Below, one piece after another: positions 7,614-17,977 of a DNA stretch of 64,000 nt. The number at the start of each line of letters is the position of its first letter. Within the stretch, counting starts at the first letter, position 1. A program made the translations under genes and the position numbers. A model generated the notes under the pieces. It was not told where the DNA came from. It did not search any database and worked only from the letters and a program-made list of their open reading frames with translations. The stretch comes from Tardiphaga sp. vice304 (GTDB taxonomy: Bacteria > Pseudomonadota > Alphaproteobacteria > Rhizobiales > Xanthobacteraceae): the NCBI RefSeq assembly GCF_007018905.1, contig NZ_CP041402.1, positions 3,584,001-3,648,000 on the forward strand, in the 5' to 3' direction.

Positions 7614-10388
7614 TCAGCCCTCGGCCACCGGGGCGCCGTTGCCGGCTTCCGGATCTTCCACCTCGGCGGCCTCGCCGATGTGCTCGACCGACACCACCAG
7701 CTCGTCGTCCGCGGTGTTGAACACCGTGACGCCTTGGGTGGAGCGGCCGACGATGCGGATGCCGCCAACCGGGCAGCGGATCAACTGGCCCTTGTTGGTC
7801 ACCAGCATGATCTGGTCGTCGTCCTCGACCGGGAACGAGGCCACCAGCTTGCCGTTGCGGCCGTTTACCGCCATGGCGACGATGCCCTTGCCGCCGCGCC
7901 CCGTGGTCCGGTACTCGAACGACGACGAGCGCTTGCCGTAGCCGTTTTCGGTGATCGTCAGCACGAATTGCTCCGACGCCGACATCTCGACATAACGCTG
8001 CTCGCCGAGCTCGATCGCCGCCGTCGCCTCCTCCGACTCGGCCGCCGTGGCGGCAGCCTCTTCCTCGACCACGCCGCGTTCGTCATTGCCGCCGCGGCGC
8101 ACCGCATTGGCGCGGCGCAGATAGGCGGCGCGTTCCTCTGAATTGGCATCGAGATGCCGCAGGATGGTGAGCGAGATGAGCTTGTCGTTGGCCGGCAGCG
8201 AGATGCCTCGCACGCCCATCGACGAGCGGCCCTGGAATACGCGCACGTCGGTAACCGGGAAGCGGATGCACTGGCCGCCCGCGGCGGTCAGCAGCACGTC
8301 GTCGTGCTCGGTGGCGATCTGCACGTCGACGATCTCCTCGCCCTCGTCCAGCTTCATCGCGATGATGCCGGAGCGACGGACATCGACGAAGTCCGACAGC
8401 TTGTTGCGCCGCACATTGCCGCCGGTGGTGGCGAACATCACGTCGAGCGTTTCCCAGGTCGCCTCGTCCTCGGGCAGCGGCATGATGGTGGTGATGCGCT
8501 CGCCCTGCTCCAGCGGCAGGATGTTGATCAGCGCCTTGCCGCGGCCGTTCGGCGGCGCTATCGGCAGCCGCCAGACCTTCTCCTTATAGACTTGGCCGCG
8601 CGACGTGAAGAACAACACTGGCGTATGCGTCGAGGCGACGAACAGCCGCGCGACAAAATCCTCGTCCCGCGTCGCCATGCCGGAACGTCCCTTGCCGCCG
8701 CGGCGCTGCGCGCGGTAGGTCGAGAGCGGCACGCGCTTGACGTAGCCATGGTGCGACACCGTCACCACCATGTCCTCGCGCTGGATCAAATCCTCGTCCT
8801 CGACCTCGCCTTCCTGCTCGATGATCACGGTCTTGCGCGGCGTCGCGAATTCCGACTTAACCGCGGTGAGTTCGTCCTTGATGATGGTCTGGACGCGGGC
8901 GCGCGAGCGCAGGATTTCGAGATAGTCGGCGATCTCGACCGCGAGCTTGTCGAGCTCTTCGGAAATTTCCTCGCGGCCCAACGCCGTCAGGCGGGCCAGA
9001 CGCAGGTCGAGAATGGCCTTCGCCTGCTCGAACGACAATCGCGCGGTGCCGTCTTCGGCGAGGCGATGGCGCGGATCGTCAATCAAAGTGATCATCGTGG
9101 CCACGTCCTGCGCCGGCCAGTGCCGCTCCATCAGGATGTCGCGCGCGGTCGCCGGATCCGGCGAGGTACGAATCACACGAATGACTTCGTCGATATTCGC
9201 CACCGCGATGGCGAGGCCGACAAGGATATGGGCGCGGTCGCGCGCCTTGTTGAGCAGGAATTTGGTGCGCCGGGTGACCACGGTCTCGCGGAACGCGACG
9301 AATATCCGCAAGAGATCCTGCAGGTTCATCAGCAGCGGGCGACCATTGTCGAGCGCCACCATGTTGCAGCCGAAATTGGTCTGCAACGGGGTGAACTTGT
9401 AGAGCTGGTTCAGCACCACGTCGGCGACGACGTCGCGCTTCAGCTCGATCACCACGCGGAAACCATCACGGTCGGATTCGTCGCGCAGGTCGGAGATGCC
9501 CTCGATCTTCTTGTCGCGCACCAGTTCGGCGATACGCTCGACCATGGTGGCCTTGTTCACCTGGTAGGGGATTTCCGAGATGATGATCGCTTCGCGGTCT
9601 TTTCGCGCGGGCTCGATCGAAACCTTGCCGCGCATCACGACGGAGCCGCGGCCGGTGAGGTAAGCTTGGCGGATGCCGGAGCGGCCGAGGATGATGCCGC
9701 CGGTCGGGAAGTCCGGGCCGGGAATGATCTTGTTGAGGTCGTCGATGGTCAGCGAGGGGTCGTCGATCAGCGCGATGCAGGCGTCGATGACTTCGCCGAG
9801 ATTGTGCGGCGGGATGTTGGTGGCCATGCCGACGGCGATACCGCCGCCGCCATTCACCAGCAGGTTGGGAAACTTGGCGGGCAGCACGCGCGGTTCGCGA
9901 AACGAGCCGTCGTAGTTGTCCTGGTAGTCGACCGTGTCCTTGTCGAGATCGTCGAGCAGCGACTGCGCGATCTTGGTCAGGCGCGATTCCGTGTATCGCA
10001 TCGCGGCGGCGGCATCGCCGTCGACCGAACCGAAATTGCCCTGGCCGTCGATCAACGGCACCCGCATCGAGAAGGTCTGCGCCATGCGGACCATCGCGTC
10101 ATAGACCGACTGGTCGCCATGCGGATGATACTTACCGATGACGTCGCCGACGGTACGCGCCGACTTGCGGTACGGCTTGTTCCATTCGAAGCCGTTCTCG
10201 TACATCGCGTACAGGATGCGGCGATGCACGGGCTTGAGGCCGTCGCGCGCATCGGGCAACGCGCGCGCCACGATCACGCTCATCGCGTAATCGAGATACG
10301 AGCGTTTCATCTCGTCGAGAATGGAAACGGGACGGATATCCGAGGGCGCCGGCGGCTCCCCGGGTTTCTTGTCGTCTGTGTCGGCCAA
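7614..10388 (-). CDS. gyrA: DNA gyrase subunit A
   Basis: 924 residues. GyrA cuts and rejoins DNA in the A2B2 gyrase that introduces negative supercoils. The catalytic tyrosine is Tyr132 in [12 protein letters not shown]. The GyrA box (QRRGGKG) near residue 567 marks the wrapping domain. A glutamate/alanine-rich insert lies in the C-terminal domain around residues 810-840 ([20 protein letters not shown]). In the quinolone region the position of E. coli Ser83 is Gln93 ([10 protein letters not shown]) while Asp97 keeps the E. coli Asp87 position. The gene is monocistronic, ending in a dispersed repeat. Confidence 0.97.
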   Translation of the reverse strand: MADTDDKKPGEPPAPSDIRPVSILDEMKRSYLDYAMSVIVARALPDARDGLKPVHRRILYAMYENGFEWNKPYRKSARTVGDVIGKYHPHGDQSVYDAMVRMAQTFSMRVPLIDGQGNFGSVDGDAAAAMRYTESRLTKIAQSLLDDLDKDTVDYQDNYDGSFREPRVLPAKFPNLLVNGGGGIAVGMATNIPPHNLGEVIDACIALIDDPSLTIDDLNKIIPGPDFPTGGIILGRSGIRQAYLTGRGSVVMRGKVSIEPARKDREAIIISEIPYQVNKATMVERIAELVRDKKIEGISDLRDESDRDGFRVVIELKRDVVADVVLNQLYKFTPLQTNFGCNMVALDNGRPLLMNLQDLLRIFVAFRETVVTRRTKFLLNKARDRAHILVGLAIAVANIDEVIRVIRTSPDPATARDILMERHWPAQDVATMITLIDDPRHRLAEDGTARLSFEQAKAILDLRLARLTALGREEISEELDKLAVEIADYLEILRSRARVQTIIKDELTAVKSEFATPRKTVIIEQEGEVEDEDLIQREDMVVTVSHHGYVKRVPLSTYRAQRRGGKGRSGMATRDEDFVARLFVASTHTPVLFFTSRGQVYKEKVWRLPIAPPNGRGKALINILPLEQGERITTIMPLPEDEATWETLDVMFATTGGNVRRNKLSDFVDVRRSGIIAMKLDEGEEIVDVQIATEHDDVLLTAAGGQCIRFPVTDVRVFQGRSSMGVRGISLPANDKLISLTILRHLDANSEERAAYLRRANAVRRGGNDERGVVEEEAAATAAESEEATAAIELGEQRYVEMSASEQFVLTITENGYGKRSSSFEYRTTGRGGKGIVAMAVNGRNGKLVASFPVEDDDQIMLVTNKGQLIRCPVGGIRIVGRSTQGVTVFNTADDELVVSVEHIGEAAEVEDPEAGNGAPVAEG

Positions 10389-10585
10389 GGATGATTTCCG
10401 GTGAGATTCTGCTGGGAATCATATAGCGCATCAACGCCCGGCAAGCCACCCCCGTGCGCTCCCCGCAGCTGGATTTTAGCCTCGCTTTTCCAACCACTTA
10501 GAGCCGGATATCGCGGCTTGCCGCGGACCTGCCGATCGGCCATCGCGGGACCCGCGAATCGGCCCGCGGCCGGGCTTCGCCTTGG

Positions 10586-10990
10586 CTATGGCCCGAACAC
10601 CACCGCATGCATGATCCGCCCCGGCACCAGCGTGAACGCGCCGGCGATCACCAGCGCGCCGGTGAAAATCGAAATCATCGTCCAGCGATGCGCGTCGACC
10701 TTGTGCCGGCGCGCGTACCAGACACCGAGCGGGGCCGTCACCAGCACCACGATCGACAATAAATGGATCGGCCCGAAGCTGCGCCAGAGCCGGAAGCTAT
10801 GGCCCTGGATCCACAGCGCGCTGATCGCCACGGTCAGCATCAGCGCGACCCAGATCCAGCCCAGCGTGCGATGCGGCAGCCTGCCCTTCGGGGCTGCCAG
10901 CAGCACCACGCCAAGCACGAAGGCCGCCAAAGCCGCCAAGGCGTGCAGCGGGACCGGGCGGACGGCATCGAGCAGCGGATCGATCGACAT
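10586..10990 (-). CDS. DUF2306-type integral membrane protein
   Basis: 134 residues with four predicted membrane segments (about 14-32, 43-61, 72-88 and 107-125). The HRTLGWIWVALML stretch and the RRHKVDAHRWTM stretch, with histidines at membrane edges, fit the DUF2306 family, whose function is not known. It stands alone between gyrA and ssb. A perfect 27-base palindrome lies 20 bp before its start codon, which points to control by a dimeric repressor that is not encoded in this window. Confidence 0.75.
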   Translation of the reverse strand: MSIDPLLDAVRPVPLHALAALAAFVLGVVLLAAPKGRLPHRTLGWIWVALMLTVAISALWIQGHSFRLWRSFGPIHLLSIVVLVTAPLGVWYARRHKVDAHRWTMISIFTGALVIAGAFTLVPGRIMHAVVFGP

Positions 10991-11009
10991 GGGAACTCCG
11001 GAAAACGAA

Positions 11010-11036
11010 ATCGATGTAAATACTATTTACATCGAT
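11010..11036. promoter_or_regulatory. Perfect palindromic operator before the DUF2306 gene
   Basis: ATCGATGTAAAT, three bases, then ATTTACATCGAT: 12-base arms with no mismatch, A+T-rich in G+C-rich surroundings, 20 bp upstream of the start codon. Size and form suit a TetR-family dimer. No regulator gene lies nearby, so the partner is unknown. Confidence 0.7.
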
Positions 11037-11071
11037 GGTTCCATCGTCAAGCCCGGCGTTCCGCCTGATGT

Positions 11072-11161
11072 GTAGCCCGGATCACAATCCGGGGCCCACC
11101 AACGGACTGCTCGATATTCAACCGGATGGATGGGCCGGCCCCGGATTGTCATCCGGGCTAC
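11072..11161. repeat. Dispersed palindromic repeat, GTAGCCCGGAT family
   Basis: Starts GTAGCCCGGAT and ends ATCCGGGCTAC, with inner ATCCGGGG and CCCCGGAT arms. Other members are at 31669-31772 and 62622-62926. It lies between the DUF2306 promoter and the end of ssb. Confidence 0.85.
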
Positions 11162-11162
11162 G

Positions 11163-11192
11163 AAAAACACCGGCGCCTCGCAGCGCCGGTGT
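11163..11192 (-). terminator. Intrinsic terminator of ssb
   Basis: On the minus strand ACACCGGCGC, loop of six, GCGCCGGTGT, then a run of five T. It lies 27 bp past the ssb stop codon. Confidence 0.85.
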
Positions 11193-11218
11193 CTCGAATG
11201 CTGAACTGATAATCGCGA

Positions 11219-11743
11219 TCAGAACGGGATATCGTCGTCCATGTCGCTGCCGCGACCACCGCCGCCGCCACCGCCGGCCGGCGAGCTCGCCGCGACGCGG
11301 CGCGGCTGCGACGGGCTGCTGGCGCCGAAGCTGCCGCCGTCGTCGCCGCCATAGCTGTCACCGCCGCCGCCCGCGCCTGCCCCGCCGCCGGCGCGGCCGT
11401 CCAGCATCGTCAGCGTCGAGTTGAAGCCCTGCAGCACGATCTCGGTCGAGTACTTCTCGACGCCCTGCGGATCGGTCCACTTCCGGGTCTGCAGCGCGCC
11501 TTCGATATACACCTTGGCGCCCTTCTTGAGATACTGCTCGGCGACCTTGGCGAGACCCTCGCTGAAGATCACCACGCGGTGCCACTCGGTCTTTTCCTTG
11601 CGTTCGCCGCTCGCCTTGTCGCGCCAGGTGTCGGACGTAGCGATGGTGAGATTGACGACCGGGTTGCCGTTCTGCATCCGGCGCACTTCCGGGTCCTTGC
11701 CCAGATTACCGACCAGAATCACCTTGTTTACGCTGCCCGCCAT
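11219..11743 (-). CDS. ssb: Single-stranded DNA-binding protein
   Basis: 174 residues. An N-terminal OB fold (about 1-110) begins [22 protein letters not shown] flexible glycine-rich linker follows, and the acidic tip DMDDDIPF is the usual docking site for repair and replication partners. It coats single-stranded DNA in replication, recombination and repair. A LexA-type box lies about 150 bp upstream and uvrA, also with a LexA box, is nearby, so SOS control is likely. Confidence 0.96.
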   Translation of the reverse strand: MAGSVNKVILVGNLGKDPEVRRMQNGNPVVNLTIATSDTWRDKASGERKEKTEWHRVVIFSEGLAKVAEQYLKKGAKVYIEGALQTRKWTDPQGVEKYSTEIVLQGFNSTLTMLDGRAGGGAGAGGGGDSYGGDDGGSFGASSPSQPRRVAASSPAGGGGGGGRGSDMDDDIPF

Positions 11744-11893
11744 ACCGCTCTCCTGAACTCACACTGAAATTGCTGTTGCGCTATCGCGCCAGCCACAAGG
11801 CCGGTCCGCAACCGCTGCGGCATCATCCTATACGGTCCGGCATCCCGACAGGTCGCCGATCCCCGACTTATCCACGGCGATCGGCGCCACTAT

Positions 11894-11908
11894 GTTCTAT
11901 TTTTGTTC
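11894..11908. promoter_or_regulatory. LexA (SOS) box, probably for ssb
   Basis: GTTC, seven bases, GTTC exactly matches the alphaproteobacterial LexA site. It lies in the 461-bp gap between divergent ssb (start 11743) and an outer-membrane protein gene (start 12205). The gap also has a DnaA-box-like TTATCCACG at about 11868, probably by chance. Confidence 0.7.
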
Positions 11909-12204
11909 TTAAGCCAAGGCCGTACTATCAAAACGCCCGGCTTGACTTATGGATATTCGCGCACCGCAGCGACTTCTGACATTTCGGACAGCAGTATTGA
12001 CGTAACACCTCACTGCAGTGCGAAGAAAAATGCGAAATAGTTCATTAACTTAGAAGCCGCGCCATTTCCGCGGCGACTGTGGCTTTGCGGTGACGGACAG
12101 CGCTGCAACTCTAAGGTACAAAGTTCGCGATGGAGTCGAATACGGCGCTCGCGCCTTGGGGATCGCTTCGGGGGAACGAAGCGACATGAACAGGAGAATT
12201 TGAA

Positions 12205-12975
12205 ATGAAAAAACTTTTCCTCGCCACCGTCGCACTGGCTGCCTTGGGCACAGCGACTTCTGCTTCCGCCGCCGACCTCGCCCGGCGGACCTATACCAAA
12301 GCGCCGCCGATGATCGCCGCGGTCTATGACTGGTCGGGTTTCTACATCGGCGGTAACGGCGGCTACGGCTCGGCCAGCAAGTGCTGGGATTTCATCCCGT
12401 CGACCGTTGCGGGCGTTCCGACCGGCGCGGCTAACGTCGGCGAAGGCTGTCACGACGCCGACGGCGGCACCGCGGGCGGCCAGATCGGCTACCGTTGGCA
12501 GAACGCTTCCTGGGTCTACGGCCTGGAAGCCCAGGGCAACTGGGCTGACTTCAAGGGCAGAAATGTCAGCACCCCGTTCCCGCTGATCGCGAACCGCTCC
12601 AAGATCGATGCCTTCGGGCTGTTCACCGGTCAGATCGGCTATGCCTGGAACAACACGCTGCTGTACGTGAAGGGCGGCGCCGCCGTGGTCAATGAGGAGT
12701 ACTCCTCGGTCAACGCCGCAACGGGATTGCTGTTGGCGACGGCCAGCAGCAACACCCGCTGGGGCGGCGTGATCGGCGTCGGGCTGGAATATGGCTTCAC
12801 CCCGAACTGGTCGTTCGCGGTGGCCTATGACCACATCTTCCTCGATGGCCGCGATGCCCGCTTCACCACCCCGGCTGGCGTCTTCTACGCCAACGACCGG
12901 ATCAGCGGCGATGTCGATCTTGTCACCGCCCGCATCAACTACCGCTGGGGCGGCCCCGCCGTCGGCCGCTACTGA
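12205..12975 (+). CDS. Outer-membrane beta-barrel protein (Omp25/RopB-like)
   Basis: 256 residues. A signal peptide of 22 residues ends TSASA, before ADLARRTY. WSGFYIGGNGGYG begins the small eight-strand barrel typical of Omp25/Omp31-type proteins of rhizobia; the alternating strands end in an aromatic C-terminus (GRY). A long leader (about 200 bp) and AGGAGAATTTGAA ribosome site suggest high expression. The likely role is structural, in the outer membrane. It is monocistronic and closed by a strong terminator, and lies between ssb and uvrA. Confidence 0.87.
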   Translation: MKKLFLATVALAALGTATSASAADLARRTYTKAPPMIAAVYDWSGFYIGGNGGYGSASKCWDFIPSTVAGVPTGAANVGEGCHDADGGTAGGQIGYRWQNASWVYGLEAQGNWADFKGRNVSTPFPLIANRSKIDAFGLFTGQIGYAWNNTLLYVKGGAAVVNEEYSSVNAATGLLLATASSNTRWGGVIGVGLEYGFTPNWSFAVAYDHIFLDGRDARFTTPAGVFYANDRISGDVDLVTARINYRWGGPAVGRY

Positions 12976-12996
12976 GCCAACCGCAGTTTCGATACG

Positions 12997-13027
12997 AAGG
13001 CCGGCTCTCGAGCCGGCCTTTCTGTTT
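12997..13027 (+). terminator. Intrinsic terminator of the outer-membrane protein gene
   Basis: AAGGCCGGCT, loop CTCG, AGCCGGCCTT, then TCTGTTT, 22 bp after the stop codon. Confidence 0.88.
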
Positions 13028-13115
13028 GCGGGGACGCGGTCGTCCTGCCCACCCCTGCAACCCGATCGCCAACAATCCGTTGATGATTTTCGCCGGGCAC
13101 TGGAAATCTCCCCTC

Positions 13116-13130
13116 GTTCTTCCTATGTTC
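13116..13130. promoter_or_regulatory. uvrA: LexA (SOS) box of uvrA
   Basis: GTTC, seven bases (TTCCTAT), GTTC, 86 bp before the preferred uvrA start codon. It matches the alphaproteobacterial LexA consensus exactly; uvrA is a classic SOS gene. Confidence 0.85.
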
Positions 13131-13215
13131 CGAAGTCAGTCAATTGGCGTTTGATCCCGGCATGCCCGGCGATACCAGCCCGGATTCGGCGCGCCTGATG
13201 CGCCGGGGATTTGTC

Positions 13216-16197
<2,982 letters not shown>

Positions 16198-16248
16198 GGG
16201 GGAAATGCTTACAACGTTGAAACAGGTTGCCTATAATTTGCAGCAAGC

Positions 16249-16328
16249 GTAGCCCGCATGAGCGCAGCGACATGCGGGAGTTTCTGGCCTCGGACTTCCC
16301 CGCATATCGCTAAGCTCACGCGGGCTAC
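16249..16328. repeat. Dispersed palindromic repeat, GTAGCCCGCATGAGCG family
   Basis: Starts GTAGCCCGCATGAGCG and ends GCTCACGCGGGCTAC; an inner CATGCGGG/CCCGCAT pair extends the stem. It follows the end of uvrA. The next about 210 bp (16329-16540) hold no gene I can support. Confidence 0.8.
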
Positions 16329-16540
16329 TCGCATTGTTACAGCCTGAGCCGGCCTCTCACTGCTGAGCATTTTGCCTATGGATAGACTTCGGAGCGGAAT
16401 CCGCCGAATTTTTCGAGAGCTTTGGTCGATTACGAAGTGGATCGGTTCGTCGGTTCTTTTGGGTGATTTGCGTTTATGGCGCATGGCAATTAGCGAAGCC
16501 GCATGTTTGTGGCCCGAGCGAGACGGCTCTTATCTGCCTC

Positions 16541-16671
16541 TGAACCGCCCCGGGTTGATCGGAGGCTCCAACTTCTGAGAGGATGGAGCCATGACAAGCA
16601 AGACGACAAACAAGTTTTCACCCGAGGTCCGGGCCCGTGCGGTTCGGATGGTTCTGGATCACGCAAGCCCG
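16541..16671 (+). mobile_element. Left end of an IS3-family insertion sequence, truncated
   Basis: TGAACCGCCCCGGGTTGATC at 16541 looks like the terminal inverted repeat of IS3-family elements (TGAACCGCCCCGG type). A leader with GGATGGAGCC and the first codons of orfA follow. The element is then cut off at a 73-bp palindrome; no right end, orfB or partner repeat is found nearby. This is a remnant, not an active element. Confidence 0.8.
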
Positions 16672-16674
16672 TAG
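16591..16674 (+). pseudogene. IS3-family transposase OrfA, first 27 codons only
   Basis: Reads [20 protein letters not shown] and seven more residues, the start of the helix-turn-helix OrfA protein of IS3-family elements, normally about 90-100 residues. The frame ends at a TAG that is provided by the first bases of the palindromic element inserted at 16671. It cannot make transposase. Confidence 0.85.
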
Positions 16675-16743
16675 GGCAGATTAGGCGAAGCCGTAATCCG
16701 CCATCATCAGCGGCGGATTACGGCTTCGCCTAATCCGCCCTAC
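16671..16743. repeat. 73-bp near-perfect palindrome joining an IS remnant to a DUF433 gene
   Basis: Two 32-base arms (16671-16702 and 16712-16743) match at 31 of 32 positions around a nine-base loop. Each end begins GTAGGGC read outward to inward, so a TAG lies at each edge. The left TAG ends the orfA remnant and the right one ends the DUF433 gene on the other strand. The octamer ACGCAAGC occurs at 16661-16668 and again at 16742-16749, overlapping the right edge, and might be a trace of insertion. Confidence 0.8.
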
Positions 16744-16955
16744 GCAAGCGGCTTTGGCCGACGCGCTGCAAACGCCAGGACAGCGTCGATATCCTCTGCT
16801 TCGAGATAGGGGTAGTCGAGCAGGATGTCATCGCGGGACTGCCCGGCGGACAACAGATGCAGCACGTCCGAAACAGTGATGCGCAGACCTCTGATACACG
16901 AACGGCCATGCATCAGGTCGGGATCAGTTGTAATTCTTGTCAAAAGCTCTGACAT
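16740..16955 (-). CDS. DUF433 family protein, orphan antitoxin-like
   Basis: 71 residues starting MSELLTRITTDPDLMHGRSC, the standard DUF433 opening, with IRGLRITVSDVLHLLSAGQS (winged helix-turn-helix) and LLDYPYLEAEDIDAVLAFAA. DUF433 proteins are commonly the upstream, antitoxin-like partner of DUF5615 PIN-like proteins. Here the downstream side is occupied by the palindrome and the IS remnant, and no DUF5615 gene is present. The stop codon itself lies in the palindrome, so the native C-terminus may have been altered. Probably an orphan left after partner loss. Confidence 0.82.
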   Translation of the reverse strand: MSELLTRITTDPDLMHGRSCIRGLRITVSDVLHLLSAGQSRDDILLDYPYLEAEDIDAVLAFAARRPKPLA

Positions 16956-17036
16956 GGCCCACCCTAGATATGCATAGCGGATTGCGGGCGGACTGTCAGC
17001 ATAACGGCCCGGCCCCGTCCAGATTGGCAAGGTCCA

Positions 17037-17258
17037 ATGGATCGAGAAACGCGGAAACACATGGAGCTCATTCACGAAGGCAAGTATGCGGCCGAAGTGG
17101 AAATCGAATTCCATTACAGCGACGAGAGCTGGTCGCCAACGATGTCCGCCAATGACGCGAAGAAGCTGGATGCAGTTCGTTCGGCCCTGCGTCGAAACGA
17201 CATCCCCGAAGCTGCAAAATATGCTCGTCTGTTTGAGCTGAAGCCGATCTCGGCATAG
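17037..17258 (+). CDS. Conserved small protein of unknown function
   Basis: 73 residues, or 65 if the ATG at 17061 (MELIHEGKYAAEVEIEF) is used, which looks the more natural start. The N-terminal half is strand-forming and acidic (VEIEFHYSDESWSPTMS); the rest is helical with DAKKLDAVRSALRRNDIPEA and ARLFELKPI. Similar small proteins with a WSP motif and a KLDxVRxALRRxD helix occur in several phyla next to DUF433/PIN-type pairs; I know no function. It lies just before the structured element at 17.3 kb. Confidence 0.7.
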   Translation: MDRETRKHMELIHEGKYAAEVEIEFHYSDESWSPTMSANDAKKLDAVRSALRRNDIPEAAKYARLFELKPISA

Positions 17259-17289
17259 GGTCAACGTGCACGATGCCCGCACAAATACA

Positions 17290-17318
17290 TTGACGTTATT
17301 CTTATATAGGATTATAAG
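17290..17318 (+). promoter_or_regulatory. Consensus-like sigma-70 promoter before the structured element
   Basis: TTGACG at 17290-17295 and TATAAG at 17313-17318, with the ideal 17-base spacer, in a sharply A+T-rich patch. Transcription would start near 17325, at the beginning of the hairpin-rich DNA and not in front of any convincing reading frame. Confidence 0.72.
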
Positions 17319-17324
17319 CCGATC

Positions 17325-17720
17325 GTCTTGTTCGCGAGGGGGCGCTGTCATGAGGCGTCTTGGTAGCGGAGCAGGATGCGGTGTCCCGCGCGTGTGCCTC
17401 GCAAGCACGCCCCGGGAGGCTGGAGGTCACCGTCCGGGCCCACTACGGGGCTCTGCCGCTCTTTGTCGGCTGGACGTGGGATAGGAGAACGGCGGGAAAC
17501 CGCCTGGAACCAAGTCCCCGGAAGCACGGTCCCCCGGCCCAAAATCACCGCGGTGGCGCGCTGACAGGCGCCGCGGTTCGTCGTGAGGCGGATCGCGCCC
17601 CATCCACCACCCCGCGCCTGTCGGCGCGGTGCCTCCCCTCGTGGGTTCAAGGGGGGAAACTGCCGCACACCTCGGGCGCCTGGCGTCGCGAGAACGCGAG
17701 CGGCTGGCTGTTTGACAGTT
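17325..17720 (+). ncRNA. Candidate structured non-coding RNA (unassigned)
   Basis: About 400 bp with a chain of strong stems when read from the promoter: 17390-17410 (GCGTG/CACGC), 17411-17438 (CCCGG/CCGGG), 17491-17504 (GGCGG-GAAA-CCGCC, a GNRA loop), 17548-17576 (CCGC..GGCGC/GCGCC GCGG), 17585-17635 (GAGGC/GCCTC enclosing CCGCGCC-TGTC-GGCGCGG) and 17686-17699 (TCGCG-AGAA-CGCGA). Overlapping reading frames on both strands are rich in R, P and G and resemble no family. It does not match tmRNA, RNase P, SRP RNA or cobalamin riboswitch cores that I can recall. The 3' end is not defined; it could also be a repeated genomic element. Confidence 0.5.
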
Positions 17721-17977
17721 GAAGAGGAAATTCGTGCGACGCGAGCGCGCGCAGATCTGGCGCGACACGTCAGCGAGCGACTAACCTGTACGCCCCCGTG
17801 CAGGCGCTCCGCACCACCAGCCCAACGCGCATTCCTCCTAAGTGATCAACCCCTTCCCGCATTGCGGTAGATCACGTTGGCCTCTCCCCTTCTCCGCTAG
17901 ACCATCGGCATCCATGGCCGTGACTGATCCGGGGATTCCCGTCTCGAACGCGACCGTTCTGCGCTTTCGAGGATCCG

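Noticed and set aside
8154..10394. 746-codon frame on the plus strand opposite gyrA
   Set aside because: Shadow of gyrA caused by high G+C; the gyrA frame has full family motifs.
11866..11880. DnaA box / replication origin near ssb
   Set aside because: A single imperfect TTATCCACG without clustered boxes or origin genes.
16209..16484. 91-codon minus-strand frame after uvrA
   Set aside because: It runs through a dispersed repeat and shows no protein character.
17640..17652. tRNA T-loop-like GGGTTCAAG
   Set aside because: No acceptor stem, D-loop or anticodon arm can be built around it.
17600..17670. Cobalamin riboswitch (GGGGAAACTGCC-like string)
   Set aside because: Only a short resemblance; the other conserved boxes and a B12 gene downstream are missing.
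17325..17720. Reading frames on both strands of the structured element as proteins
   Set aside because: The translations are rich in R, P and G, lack any domain and overlap heavily, as expected from G+C-rich structured DNA.
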